From Pinus tabuliformis (Eukaryota; Streptophyta; Pinopsida; Pinales; Pinaceae), in contig CM062804.1 in assembly GCA_031772625.1 (NCBI GenBank), positions 1,017,580,514 through 1,017,644,513 of the forward strand: a DNA stretch of 64,000 nucleotides. Direction: 5' to 3'. This document shows, piece by piece, positions 44,451-57,143 of the stretch. The notes below the pieces were generated by a model that was not told where the DNA came from, searched no databases, and saw only the letters and a program-made list of their open reading frames with translations. The number at the start of each line of letters is the position of its first letter. Position 1 is the first letter of the stretch. The position numbers and the translations under genes are program-made.

Positions 44451-44699
44451 CTCTCAATGCCATTTTGATATATGAACCTTTACATGGTATATAGGTGAGA
44501 AGAATTTCCATATTTTGTCTCTTATGGCTTCGAATCATTTTTTTATTCTTAAAAATAAAAATGAATTATTTTATGTATTTTCTAATTTTGGGTTATTAAA
44601 TCTAGTTCGATCTGGTTTGATCCAATTTTGGTTTGAATCATAGTTAGATAGGTGTTCGATTTGAAAACCAGGTCTGACTTTTAAAACTATGGAACTTAT

Positions 44700-46650
44700 A
44701 ACCAGATGGAAATTCAAGGGCACAATGGAGCTATGACTAGGAGCCAAAGGCTTCTTCACAACAATCATTAGTAACATTGGGGACCTAGAATGCATGATTT
44801 GAAAGTGAATGTTTCTTCTTCAACTCCTATATGCATCTCCAATACTGGACCAAATGCTTCTCCCCAAAGTAGGACTCCACTCAAACATGAATCTAGATCC
44901 ACATACACTCTCTCACAAAAGTTTTGGGATGAATAATTGCTAGCGAGGATAAAAAAAAACTCTCAATGCCTATTTCAAGTCCTTCGAGGACACCAAAGCC
45001 CCTAAGTATGCATCTCATGCTTGCATGTGTTTACATGAATGTCTCACGGGCACTTCCAAAGTCCACTTCAATAAGCTACCAAGATATTGAATGGGTCCAA
45101 ACATTCAACTATGAGCATGTTTGATTTTGCTACCATCAGTGTCATGTACAATATAGTCATCTATTTTGCCACTACCCCCTCAACATACCACAGCCAAATG
45201 CCTCTAGGGGTTGTCTAGAAGATAAGAAGGGGGTTTTACCCAAGTGCATGGCAAGAGGAAATCAAACAAGAAACCAACCACCCCAACCAGTAACACCAAA
45301 AACAGTGCCAATAAGTATGCAACTCTAAACCAAGAAGAAGAAACCCATGAGGTAGAGGAGTCAGGGAACACTTCAAACCAGGGAAATGAGCATCAAACCC
45401 TCACCTCCTAGCATGACATTCTAGTGAACATGAATCGGAAAAATGCAATGGAGAAAAATAATACAACATTCCTAGAATGACCCATACAAGAATCAGACCC
45501 AAAACAATGAAAAAGGGAAGAAGAAGAAGAAGGAACCCAATGGAAACGTAAAAATGAAGGGTTGGAAATGCAAGAAATAATGAGCATAGAAGTAGGAGGT
45601 GGGCATTGATATGGATGCACTAGTTAATGATGTGATATGGATTTTTTAATGAATAAATAGGAGGAGGGGCAGTAGGTACAAAACAATGCCCTGAACATGG
45701 AAGAAGAAATAAATTTAGGAATAGACCTAGCCTTATTGAAGTTTAAATTACCCAAGATTTCCTAGTAGAAAAAACACCAAAGAAGTGCAACGAAGGAAAT
45801 GGATTACCCATGGATCCTCAGTAAGACCTCGAAATGCCATAGGGATCTAATCAAGGACTCTAAAGCCTATCAGGGTCGAGCAATTTAAGCTTCAAATAAC
45901 CAAGCTTCTAGCAGCTAGATGGGGGATATTATCAAACTATAAAATAATAAAGGGGTAGAGAGACAAACACAATGAGAAATGTTTATGGGACCACTGGCAC
46001 AATTCAAAAACAATGCTTCCACTTCCTTGAAAGTTTCAATTATATTGTAGCTCTATCCCCTCCAAGCCACTAGATCCTGGGTCAAGAATTCAACATCGTT
46101 CATTAAATAACTGAGGGAGAAAAAAGAGGGCATACGAAGGCTCAATGAAGCTATAAAGCTCATTGTAAACTTCTTGAAACAACACAACTTGGAAGACATG
46201 GAGACAAAATCAGGCTTGCTTACTTGGAACAACAAGAGAGGACGGACTCACTAGTGGCAAAACAATTAGAGCATTTCCTTCTCTCAAAACCTTTCCTCAT
46301 TCAAGACCATGAGCTAGAGGAAAACTATTTCCAGGAGCAAGCTTTGATCATTATCTCATTAGTGTTAACTGGGGAAGCATCATAGACCAAGGAATACTCT
46401 TGTCTATATTGACAAAATGTGGCTCATATAGTCATACTTCAAAAAGAGAATTCATGAATGTTGACAACCCACGGGTGAAATCAGAGGCTCCAAGATGCTC
46501 ATCTTCCAATAGAAACAAGAAGTTGAATTTTGGAATCTAGGCTAAAGAATGATGGGCAAATGAATTAACTCCAAGCTTGACAATTTTCATTAACTAAAAA
46601 CATGGATATATAAAAAGAAATGGCTACCTGTGTCACATTCCATAACGAAT
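44700..46650 (+). pseudogene. Decayed LINE (L1-like) ORF1 end and endonuclease
   Basis: At 45215-45410 the plus strand reads GFTQVHGKRKSNKKPTTPTS…NKYATLNQEEETHEVEESG, the style of a plant LINE ORF1 tail. At 46090-46420 it reads KKEGIRRLNEAIKLIVNFLK, QHNLEDMETKSGLLTWNNKR and SQNLSSFKT, matching the apurinic endonuclease part of L1-type ORF2 (…ETKNGxxTWNNKRxG…). Stops are frequent, and no RT is found downstream, where Copia sequence begins. The 5' limit is unknown. Confidence 0.5.
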
Positions 46651-46759
46651 TATTGTTTTAACCCAAGATTTTTCATTTCACCTAGCTCCAAATTATGTAC
46701 AATAATAATACAAAAATAATAAACCTGAAGGATTATGTGTTTACCATTCCACACCTTAA

Positions 46760-48440
46760 GCCTAAGGGGTATTTGTGAGTCCAAGCATCATTCTAAGCTT
46801 TTCAAACTTTTCTCTTCCAAGTGCTTTGGTGAAGATGACTACAATTTGCTCATTTGTGGAATAATGTCTCAAATTAATAGTTTAGGCCTCTGCATGATAT
46901 CGAATCAAATTGTATTTTGTGTTATGTGCTTGGCTCGACCATGGAATCTAGAATTCTTAGCCAACTTGATTGCAAAAATATTGTCAATTATAAGAGAAGT
47001 AGAATTCACTTGTTTCTACTACAAATCTTCAAGTGTTTTCCTAAGCCACACAATCTCCTTTGTTGTTTCTACAATTGGCACATATTCTGCCTATGTTGTG
47101 GAATCTGCTAGAACTAACTATTTGTGTGACCTCCAGGAGACAATTGTTGATTCAAGACCCATGAAATAGCCTAAAGTTGACACTCTATTTTATTTATCCC
47201 CATCAAAGTTTGGATTTGAATATCCAATTAGTTGGAAGTCATCCACCTTAAAATACTTGAGTTCAAAGCCTTAAGTTCCCTTCAAGTATCTTAGAACTAT
47301 TTTTGCAAACCAATGTGTTTCACAAGGTTTTTGCATGAAATTGGGAAGAATCACAACAGCAAATAAAATATCTAGTCTAAGTGGTAAGATAGATGAGGCT
47401 TCCCACAAGTTATATGTATTTGGTTATATCTTTAAATTAATTTCCTTCTTTTTAAGTGAGCTTCAAATTCTGTTCCACTGGAGTACATAGAAGCTTACAC
47501 TCGGCCATGCCAAACTTGTTCAACAATTTTCCAATGTACTTCTTCTGGGAGATGAATATGTACTTTGCATTTCGAGTCACTTCAATGACCAAGTAGAAGT
47601 GAAGATGTACTAAATTTATCATTTCAAAACCTTTCTTCAATTCTTTCTTTATGGATGCAATATAACTCTCATTGTTCCCTATTATCAATAGATTAACTAC
47701 ATACACTACAAGACATACAATATCTTGTCAGTTTTCTTGACAAACATAGTTGCATCATCAAAATTAAGTGCTTGAAATTCAATTTAGAAGATGTTCAAAT
47801 AATTTTTCTATCAAGCTCATGATACTTGTTTGATGAGTTCATATACTTTTTGTTCTTGTCCCTTCTTAAGAAAACCTTTTGGCTGAGACATGAAGACATT
47901 CTCTTTCAAGTCTCCATTCAACAAAGCAGTTTTTGCATCCATTTGATGAAATTTCCATCCATTATGTGTTGTCAAGGAAAATAGAGTACAAATGGTAGCC
48001 CATTTTGTTGTGGGAACAAAAACCTCCTCATAATTAATTCCTTCTTTTGGTGCATATCCTTTTGCCACAAGCCTTGCTTTGTGCTTGTCAAGTAAGACGT
48101 TTGATTTATATTGTTCTAGTAGACCCACTTGCACAATTGGTTTGTTTCCAAATGGACAATTCACCAATTTCTACATCCCATTCTTGACTAGAGCATCATA
48201 CTCATTCTACATGCCCTGTTTCCATTCATCATGAGAAGCAGTGTCTTCAAAAGAAGTTGGTTCAAAGTTAGTAGGTGAATTCAATTTAAAATTATAGAAA
48301 ACATCCATATCATCTGCGTCACTTAAATTTGAATTATCTACATCACCTACATCATCTTGTCTAGTATAACTTCTAGTTCCTATCTTTCCAACTTCATCGA
48401 AATGAACACCTTCAAGTGTCTTGATAAGACACTTTGGACA
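46760..48440 (-). pseudogene. Copia RT-RNase H remnant
   Basis: Minus-strand pieces, in order: RT start (48167: KHKARLVAKGYAPKEGINYE, QMDAKTALLNGDL), the palm end (47706: FEMINLVHLHFYLVIEVTRN, KLLNKFGMAECK), and an RNase H tail read through stops (NIFAIKLAKNSRFHGRAKHI near 46980). The catalytic YVDD segment reads as MYVVNLLI and the frame starts after it, so it is damaged. No gag, integrase or LTR is attached. It may be the missing pol half of the Copia-1 family, but that is a guess. Confidence 0.75.
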
Positions 48441-49301
48441 TTTGTGTGATGGCCCAGGGTGATCCCTTGATTAAGAATGTGTCACATTTTCATGGATAAC
48501 CTTTCAATCCTCTCGATTACATCATCCAATTGAACTTCTTGTTCTGATGAAGTGGCTAGAACTGTTGAGAAATCTAGGATAGCTAGATTAGGGTGAATTC
48601 TCTTACTTTATAATTGCTTGTGATGTTCTTTTACTTAACTTGATGTACTTGTAGTTAACTTTTTCTTATCTTGATTATTATAGTGTTATTTTAATCATAA
48701 AACAACTACCAAACAATGAAGATCAATGAGACAAGATGACATAAAATGTAGGCTGCTCGTTGTTTTCGCAGAGATTGTCCAGGCAGCGCGACAACGCTCA
48801 GACCAGGGGTTGTCACCTTGATCTTTGATCTCTCTGTTTAAGCCATCTCCCAAGGCTAGGGGGGTAGACCCTATGGGATAAAGGAAGACCAACTGTGGAC
48901 CAGTTGGGTTGGGAGACATAGCAAGGCAACCTAGCACTTGATTGATTTTAGGAATAATATATCAGTGTCTTATAGAGTTAATGAATATTTATTAAATGTT
49001 GCAGAATATAAACCTTGTAAAACAATCATTTATCATCAAATATCCCAAGCGATCTAAGCTATTCAATAAACTCAACGCTTTAATAATGATTCGGCAATTA
49101 AATTTCTAAAGATTGAATGCTTTAAACAACCATACAATTTAAATGCTAACCAATTACCACTTTCATATAGCTAACTTTAGATAAACATTTAAGCACATTT
49201 AACTATAGAGAGGTGAAATATAGATACCACGAAAGACACCAAAAACGAATTTTCTATTTTTTGTTAAGCTTTTTTCAAAAAAAAATATATATATATATAT
49301 A

Positions 49302-49341
<40 letters not shown>

Positions 49342-52300
49342 ATATTTTTTTTATAAAATTCTAAGATTAAAGTCTAAAACTTAAACCTAAATAAAATCTA
49401 AACCATAAAACAAAATAAAAAGCGTAAGGATTATTTTTTTGTGTTTTTGGGGAACTTTTTATTTTTTATTTTTTTGTTATATATATACATATATTATTAA
49501 AATTTAAACTTAATTAAGTCTAAAATAAATAAATAAAATAAACCAAAACATTAAAACCTTTTATAATGGTTTATTTTTCATGAATGAAATAAAACAAAAC
49601 TATCCCAAGTAAAAACCAAAGTAAATAAAACTTAAAATTATTAAACTAAACTAAATAAATATATACAAAAAATCCAATTCTAAAAAGAAAACCAAAGTAA
49701 ATATAACTTAAAATTATTACACTAAACTAAATAAATATATAAAAAAAATCTAATTCTAAAAAGAAACTAAATAAATATTAAAAAAAATAAAAAAATCTAT
49801 CCTAACATTTTATTTTTTATTGATTTTTTTGAATTTTAAAGCAACAAGAAAATTTAATTTAAAACTAAAAAAAACCTTAAAACTAAAAGCTACGCTAAAA
49901 TCAAAAGAATTAACACCTATCCTAAAACTACACCACCATACGCATAAAAAATACTTACGTTAAACCTTTTACAAAAGATAAAAATATGTTTTAGTGTGCA
50001 GCTAAGCCCGACGGTGGCAGGGATGGAGGAACGCAGGCCTGGACAGCGGCAAAATGGAGCTCTGGCAGTGTGGAGCAATAGTTGTTGGACTGCGTGCAAG
50101 CTTGGACGGTGTGATAATACGCAGTGAGAGGAGATCGTTGAGTATGGACTGAGGGAAATGAGTTGCGTGTAGCGTGAGAGGATGAATGAAGGACGCAACG
50201 TGGAGCTAGAAATAAGGCAGATGTGTAAGGGACAACGTGAGAAATGGCAGCAACGTGAAGGAGTTAGGGAGCTGGAGTAGCGTAATGGATTTTGAAAACT
50301 TAGCTGCGTAGGAAGAAAACAAATTTGCTGCGTGAGGGTTTGAGGGAAAGAAGTGTGAGGATTTGGAGCGTTTATTTTGCAGGTAGGGATGAACAGAGGT
50401 CGCTGCGTGAAGGAGAGACTTTCTACGGCAAGCAGAGAAGAGCAATTGCATGGAGGGTTGAGGATACATGAAAAGAGAGAAATGGCAGAGGGTATGGCAG
50501 CAGCAAAAAAATGCGGCCCTTAAAAAATTTCAAATTTTTTTTCTGCAACAATAAAACCTCAGGCATAAGTGAAAAACGAAAACGCAGGTAGCAGACCCGT
50601 AGTCCAGAAAATTTGTTGAAATTTTAAATCCTTCTTGCTCCAGATTCCCTGATAGAAACCCTGAAAAATTTTCAAAACCTGTACCTGCAACCTAAAAACT
50701 ATGAAAACAAACAGCTAGAACCTGAAAATGCAAAAAATAAATGAAACCCTAAAAACCAGCTAAATAATTACAGTATTTACAAACTAAAGGCTCTAGATAG
50801 CCAGATTTATCGTTATGTCATAGAAATATTTTCATGATTTAAATTTAATGTGAGATGCTTCAGAAAAACGCTTCATGCATTCATAAAAAAAAATTCAAAT
50901 GATAAGCCCGGGATTAAAACTGGTTGGTCTCTTTCAGAAAACGCAATCCGAGAGTTGGCTAGTTCAGCCGAGAACTTCCCCGAACGCCTGGTAATCTAAA
51001 AAAATGATTTCCTGCACAACTTAAATCAACCATTAACATAAAGGGAGAAAACAACAGAAATTCAGATCAAATGGAGATACCTACCATTATATTTCAGAAA
51101 TTAAACTATCATTCAAACCCCAGAGATCAGACAAGATACCTGTGCCTAAATCAATCTTCATCAAGCTATCATTAATGGCTGAAAATAAAATTATGCAGAA
51201 AAACAAAACATCTTATAGCATTTTTAAAAAAGTAACACTAGCAATATTTTCAACCCAAAAGTCTTTCTTTATTACACAAAAAATGACTACAAGAGAGCTT
51301 TCTTTAGCATCAGACTCTCAGATCGAATGATCTCAAATGACCCCTGACACCCTATTTAAAGGAAAAATTTCCAACCTCTAGTTCGAGTGATCCATGTCAA
51401 ACTAATCTCGACCATGGATAAGGATCAAAATCTCTTTTAATCTCATCCGTCAAAATTTTAAATGCATTTTAATATATTTAAAAAATTAAAATTTTGCATT
51501 TATTTTCTCAAAATTTTGACTTATTATTACTTTCTTATTTTATTTTATTTTTCAAATTTTTATTTTTTAATTTGTTTATTTATTTAAATTTTATTTTATT
51601 TTTTATTTTTTAATTTTATTTTATTTTTAATTTTATTTTTTTTATTTTTGGATCCTCGAACTTAGCCTTTGGAAAAATCACTTAGGACCTAGGACTTAGG
51701 ACTTATGAAGGGATAAAACATTTCTAACCCTCAAGACACTTTACATCATGAATTTTACAATTTTACATCTCAAGGGGGAAAACCCATTTGACATAGACCC
51801 TCATAGACTACCAAGTCTTACGACACAAACATAATCTAGAAGATTAAGCAATTTGTAATAACCTAACCAAATAGTTATAATTATTTCCAAATTACTTTTA
51901 CATAGACCGATGCACACTAGGATTCCCCTAAGATTCCAATGACAAAATTCATTCCGGCTTTGGGGTTATGCTGAAGGAAACTCTGCCGATCATGGATCGA
52001 TGAAACAAAAAACTTTCCGGAATATAGATTATCACTAGAAAATTAGGTTTGCCTAGGCAATTTACATACATGACTCAGATTTGCTAAGATTATTTACAGT
52101 TTACAAATGCAGACTGGGTTTACAACATAACAAGATTGGGCTGATGATGACAGTTGAATGGCACAGACATGTTGATCAAGCACTATCCCTTTTGTGAAAA
52201 AGGGAGTGTACTGCGATGGGTAGTTGACACGTAGTGGTTAACACTAGCCAAGGCCAAAACTTCTCCTCTTGAGAGGAAAACCCACAAGAATTCTTCTCTT

Positions 52301-53150
52301 ATTATAGAATCTTCGAATGATGAATTCCAAGACCAAGTCAAACTTCTCCTTGATGAACTTGCTTCTCACAAATTCAACCCAAGTAAAACTTTCCTTATAG
52401 CAGTTGCAACTTCTCCTTTGACCAAAATTTTAGACCTACAATTTTGACTGCAATTTTTGGCCTCCTACAATCACTGCTACTACCCACATGTGAGAGTGAG
52501 TTTTTAGGGCAATTTCAATCTTCTTTCTCATTCGCTCAAAGTGCTTTCTTCTCCTTAGGATTTCGGCTTGCAAACTTGATCCTTTTAAAGACAAAACTCG
52601 ACTTCATTATGTGATTGCAATTCAGTTCCTGATGCAACGAAATTGATGCCCTAATTTCACACATGTGGGGAATGAAGGCCCAAAACAGTGCTTGAAATAC
52701 TTCGATTTTTCTCTCCTTTTGTTTTCTCTTTCTTCATTGGATATTTTGCGTTTCTTGTGCTTCAACGAACATCTTGGATGCCCTTTTCAAATGAGGTCGA
52801 GCTTCTATATATATATATATGCTTCTTGTGAGGTCGAGTAGCCCTTATGAGGCCGACTTGTTTATGCTTGTAGGTTGACTTGTTCACTCCTTGGCTGACT
52901 TGTCTTGGAGGGAGTCTTTTGACACTTTTTGACTTACAAAAATTCTTTTGACTTGTTACAAGATGCCTAATGGGGTCTTTCATATATGACAATGATTCTA
53001 TTGACTTCTTGACTCTATGACAAACCCTAAAAGCACTCAATGGGTGCTTAACCTATAGATAAATTGACCTTGAGCATGAAACTCATGTTACAAAAAATAA
53101 TAATAATAAATTTTCTTTCTTTTTACAATATACAAGAATCAAAAGTACAT
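48441..53150. other. AT-rich unassigned DNA, no gene seen
   Basis: About 4.7 kb with very long A/T runs (49250-49900, 51480-51650), an (AT)n microsatellite, and only short frames without domains (for example 49917-50198, 50206-50469, 52762-53040 on the minus strand). A TATTTAAAGG motif at 51350-51359 is TATA-like on the minus strand and could belong to an unrecognised LTR, but I found no partner or TG...CA boundaries. Confidence 0.5.
49285..49338. repeat. (AT)n microsatellite
   Basis: About 54 bp of AT repeat with one CT interruption at 49303, in AT-rich surroundings. Confidence 0.9.
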
Positions 53151-53153
53151 TTC

Positions 53154-53494
53154 TTATTTATGAAGATTAAACCTAGTTACATACTTCAACAAGAACTTCA
53201 TAAGGGAGAGATGGTGCTTCAAAAGGAGATTCCGAAAGATAGGGATTCCCCCTTCAAGATGTAGAATCTCATCATTAAATTCATGATATGTATTTACATG
53301 GGTGAATTTATCCAAATGATCAACTTGTCGCTCAACAAATTTGTCATTCTTAGAAGATTCAACAAAAATCACATCTCTGAAAAGAATGAACTTGTTTACC
53401 TCATCATAAAAACATATAACTAGGTGGCATTTGAGTACCCCCAGAAGATGCACATGTAACTCCTTGCATCAAGCTTGCTTCTTTGCTCCTTAGA
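53154..53494 (-). pseudogene. Copia-1 family integrase-tail fragment
   Basis: Minus strand reads CFYDEVNKFILFRDVIFVES, SKNDKFVERQVDHLDKF and HEFNDEILHLEGGIPI. This is the same tail as in Copia-1 (LYDEVNKKFVVSRDVIFLES..., HLEGGIPIL) at 1160-1440. The homology continues to about 53480, where the LTR of Gypsy G begins, so G inserted into this fragment. Confidence 0.8.
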
Positions 53495-53818
53495 TGTTAT
53501 GAAAGCAGCTCAAGAAAAGATAAATCAACACTTTAGAATTCAGCCTCTTCGAGGGGGCAACCTCCTTTACATTACATAAATGAACAATTCTTGGATGATT
53601 CAAATGACAAAACCTCCTTTCTATATATAGGAGTCTAAGAAGTCACAATATAATCCAGCCGACCTAACAATAATAATATAGAGCCACAAAAATAACAATA
53701 GAGGGATTCTATGGGGCACAGTAATAACAATATGGGGGCAATAGGGGCACAACAATATTAATAAGGGGTATAACTACAATAGTAATGGGGTAATCACTAG
53801 TATTATAGGGACCCAACA
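53495..53818 (-). repeat. Gypsy G 3' LTR
   Basis: TGTTATGAAAGC...GGGACCCAACA, 324 bp, with a TATA-like CTATATATAG at 53631-53640 and the purine tract immediately to the right. The left boundary is supported by the break in Copia-1-family homology. The 5-bp flank is TTAGA; its partner is beyond the window. Confidence 0.75.
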
Positions 53819-53832
53819 TGCCCCTCTCCTTC
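53819..53832 (-). promoter_or_regulatory. Gypsy G polypurine tract
   Basis: Minus strand GAAGGAGAGGGGCA directly before TGTTGGGTCCC of the 3' LTR. Confidence 0.85.
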
Positions 53833-53847
53833 AAAACAGTGTTGTCC

Positions 53848-55485
53848 TCAACGCTTGAGTAGTTCTGGATACTTCTGCATAAAATTCTCATCCTCCCATG
53901 TGGAATCTTCAGCGGATAAGTTCTTCCACTTGATAAGATACTCTGAAATTGAACGATTTCGTCGCTGTCGAGTTCTTGTTTCTGTGACTGCTTCCGGTTC
54001 CAATATAATTTTTCCTTCCTCGTCAAGTTCTAGCAATATTGTTTGAACTGGGAGCTTGTCGCCTATAACCTTTTTTAAACATGAAACATGGAAAACTGGG
54101 TGTAATCGAGAAGCTGCAGGAAGCTCCAATTTGTATGCCATAGTACCAATCTTTTGCAACACCTTGTATGGACCATAATACTTTGGTGATAATTTATTAT
54201 CCTTCTTAGCTTGCTTGAGGGACATTTGCTTATATGGTTGTAGTTGTAGCAATACCCAATCACCTACATCAAAACTTCTTTCACTGCGATGTTGATATAC
54301 CTGTTGTTTCATTCTATTCTGTGCCAACACGAGGTTATCCTTTAAGAGTTGGAGGACTTGTTGTTGATGTTCGATGTGATGTTCCACTGCCTGAACCGTA
54401 GAATTTTCTCTTAAATATGATGTGATGGATGGTGGTTGATACCCATAAAGTGCCATAAATGGGGTCATTTTTGTTGCTGTATGGAAGGAAGTGTTATACC
54501 ACCATTCAGCCAGAGGCAACCATTTGACCCATTGTGTCTGTTTATTAGATACAAAGCAATGAAGATATTCTTCCAAACATTTGTTTACTATCTCAGTTTG
54601 CCCATCAGATTGAGGATGATAAGATGAGCTATGAGCTAACTAAGTACCAAGACAAGAAAATAATTTTGTCCAAAAATTTCCAGTGAAAATGGGATCTCTG
54701 TCACTTACAATAATCTTTGAGTTTCCATGTAGCTTTTGAATTGTTTCCATAAATGCAGTAGAAGTTGTACTGACTTTAAATGGATGTAATAATGCACAAA
54801 AGTGTGCATACTTGGTAAGTCTGTCAACTACCACCATGATAACACTCTTTCCCTCAGACTTGGGTAAACCTGTGATAAAATCCATTGAAACCTCCTCCCA
54901 ACGTTGGCTTGGAATGGATAAAGGTTGTAATAGACCCGGCGTCTTAATTGTTTCAACTTTATTTTGTTGGTAAACCAAACATTCAGCCACAAACTTTTGA
55001 ATATCCCAAAAAAATTCCTTCTTAACCTTGTGGTAAGTTTTTAAAAATCCTAAGTGCCCTCCTAAAGGAGAAGTGTGCAATTCCATAAGAATCTTTTGTT
55101 TTAGCTGGGAATTCTTACAGAGGTATAAGCGATCTTTGTACCATAACGAATCATTTTGCCAGCTAAATGTACTAGACGTACTGGAATCTTGTTGTAACTT
55201 TCGAATAAGTGCCCACAATTCTTCGTCATTCTTCCATTCCTCCCTTGCTTCGTTTATCCAATCTGGTTGGATAATAGAAATGGCGCACAACAATGTTTCC
55301 ACATCCTCATCCTTTCTTGAGAGTGCATCTGCCACCACATTTTGCTTCCCTTTTTTGTAGATGATTTCAAAGTCATAACCCAACATATTTGTGACCCACT
55401 TTTGTTGCTCTTCAGAGGATAATCTTTTTTGTAAAAAGTATTTAAGGCTATCATGATCCGTTTTTACCTTGAAGTGTCTACCCAT
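53848..55485 (-). pseudogene. Gypsy G RNase H end, integrase and chromodomain
   Basis: Two stretches in one frame are separated by a TAG at 54640-54642 (FSCLGT-stop-LAHSSSYHPQSDGQTE, where relatives have a sense codon such as Gln). Visible parts are RNase H TDHDSLKYFLQKR and VADALSRKDED; the integrase zinc part and core (SMDFITGLPKSEGKSVIMVV, VSDRDPIFTGNFW); the GPF/Y-like YYGPYKVLQKIG; and a C-terminal chromodomain (SEYLIKWKNLSAEDSTWEDE) near the end. The zinc-finger region reads CLVYQQNKVE, where the usual CxxC is changed to CxxQ. Confidence 0.9.
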
Positions 55486-55497
55486 TAGGTAGGGTCG

Positions 55498-56692
55498 TCA
55501 TTTCTTAAGTGCATGGAGTATTGCCAACATTTCCTTCTCATAAATAGCTTTGCTTAAAAGCATTCCCTTGATTGGACGACTTTCAAAAGCAATGGGTTTT
55601 TCATCTTGCATTAGAACAGCACCAATTGCATTTCCTGAAGCATCACATTCCACAATAAAGGTTTTTGTGAAGTCCGGTGTAGCTAAGACCGGTGGTTGGC
55701 ACATTGCCTCTTTAAGATGTTCAAAGGCCTTTGTTGCTTTCGGAGTCTATGAAAATGCATCTTTCTTCAATAATGTTGTTAGAGGTGCTGTTATTCTCCC
55801 ATAATTCTTAACAAACTTTCGATAATACCCTGTCAACCCGAGAAATCCTCGCAGATGCTTTATGGATGTGGGGATTTTCCATTCCTTAATGGCTTTAATT
55901 TTGCTAGGGTCTACCTTAACTCCTTCATGAGATACAATATGACCAAAATATTCCACCCCCTGGACTCCAAAGAAACATTTGGATCTTTTTGCATATAATT
56001 GTTTCTCCTTCAATAGTTGTAGCACCTTGTCAACATGTTCAACATGATCCTTCCAAGACTTGCTGTAGATTAGTATATCATCAAAAAATACTAACACAAA
56101 TTTTCTAAGGAATGGTTTGAAAATTGAATTCATCAAACCTTCAAATGTTGAAGGTGCATTGGTAAGGGCAAAAGGCATGACCAAAAATTCATAATGACCC
56201 TCATGAGTTCTAAATGTTGTTTTCGGAATGTCTTCAGTCTTCATTCTGATTTGATGATATCCTAAACGAAGATCCAACTTGGTGAAGTAAATTGATCCAT
56301 GCAATTCATTCAGTAATTCATCAATAACAGGAATGGGGAACTTATCTTTAATAGTGAGCTTGTTGAGCTCCCTATAATCTGGACACATGCGCCATGATCC
56401 ATCCTTCTTGTGCACCAATACTACTGGAGCAGAGAAAGAACTTTGACTCAGTTGAATTATACCAGCCTCTAGCATTTCTGCAACCATACGTTCAATTTCA
56501 TTCTTTTGGACATAGGGATATCTATACGGCCTGATGTTTGGAGGAACACTTCCTAGAATCAGATGAATAACATGATCATGATCACACATAGGTGGGAGAC
56601 CTTTGGGAGTCTCAAATACCTTGTAATGATTGTCTAGGACTTTTTGGAGATCTGGAGAAATAGATGATTCCGATGTGGAAACATCTAGCGAG
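55498..56692 (-). pseudogene. Gypsy G reverse transcriptase and RNase H
   Basis: RT motifs in order: MVAEMLEAGIIQLSQSSFSA, VLVHKKDGSWRMCPDYRELN, FTKLDLRLGYHQIRM, LTNAPSTFEGLMN, and the catalytic VFFDDILIYSKS. RNase H starts FIVECDASGNAIGAVLMQ and PIKGMLLSKAIYEKEMLAIL. Stops at 55747-55749 (TAG in FS-stop-TPKA, normally Trp) and 55498-55500 (TGA in ALKK-stop-RPYLMG, normally Trp) interrupt it. Upstream of the ATG at 56589 the frame is open back to the Copia F insertion. Confidence 0.92.
56688..56692. repeat. Copia F target duplication, left
   Basis: GCGAG, matching 62612-62616. Confidence 0.93.
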
Positions 56693-57131
56693 TGTTAGGA
56701 TATTCCGACACATAGGAAATAGTTAAGTATAACTTGGTTTAGTATAGAGTTAGGTAAAGTGTGTTTCTTTACTATGTATATTTTGTAACTTACAATCCGA
56801 CGGTCACGATATGTAGTGATCTGATGGTTCATTCTCTCCTCGGTATTATCGACACTTGATCCGTGGCTTAACACCCGATTGGTCCATGAACTCTATTTAA
56901 AGAGCATGGAGGGTCTTTTGTAGGTTAACCCGTCTATGAGAGAAGCTTATGTAAATTTTCATTCTTTTATTAATAAATTACCTGAAGTGGCCGCTTTGGC
57001 TCAGGCCCTGGACTGTTTCCCTCTTTAAGGGTTTTAACCATGTTAAAAGTATTGGGTATTGATCTGTGATCTGTTTGTGAGCGGTGTCCTTTGGTGTTCT
57101 GTCTGAGGAACTTACCCTGTAAATTCCTACA
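56693..57131 (+). repeat. Copia F 5' LTR
   Basis: 439 bp, TGTTAGGATATTCC...AAATTCCTACA, with TATA-like CTATTTAAAG at about 56892. The partner 3' LTR differs at several positions, including its final CA, which reads TA. Confidence 0.95.
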
Positions 57132-57143
57132 TGGTATCAGAGC
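57132..57143 (+). promoter_or_regulatory. Copia F primer binding site
   Basis: TGGTATCAGAGC, a perfect initiator-Met tRNA primer site adjoining the 5' LTR. Confidence 0.95.

Larger units (their letters stand above)
10236..44690. mobile_element. H: decayed inverted-repeat element, host of the nest
   Basis: The left end ATAGTTTTAAAAACCAGTCTGG and, read inward from the right at 44690, ATAGTTTTAAAAGTCAGACCTGG form an imperfect terminal inverted repeat. The subterminal parts on both sides carry diverged GGT(T)CGAACC / AATCAAACTGG type repeats. Removing Gypsy E leaves roughly 1.2 kb of H. This looks like a short non-autonomous DNA transposon, perhaps hAT-like, into which E inserted. I could not find a convincing target duplication, so the family and exact ends are open. 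Confidence 0.5.

Noticed and set aside
11188-44455. A 5-bp target duplication for Gypsy E
   Set aside because: TATTC on the left and CTCTC on the right do not match; I report E without one.
43488-44460. ACTCTCATTG / ACTCTCAATG as a 10-bp duplication of a Mutator-like element
   Set aside because: The left copy belongs to the primer-site region of Gypsy E and the repeat is shared with 11193-12131 only from TGTTGC onward, so an LTR explains it better.
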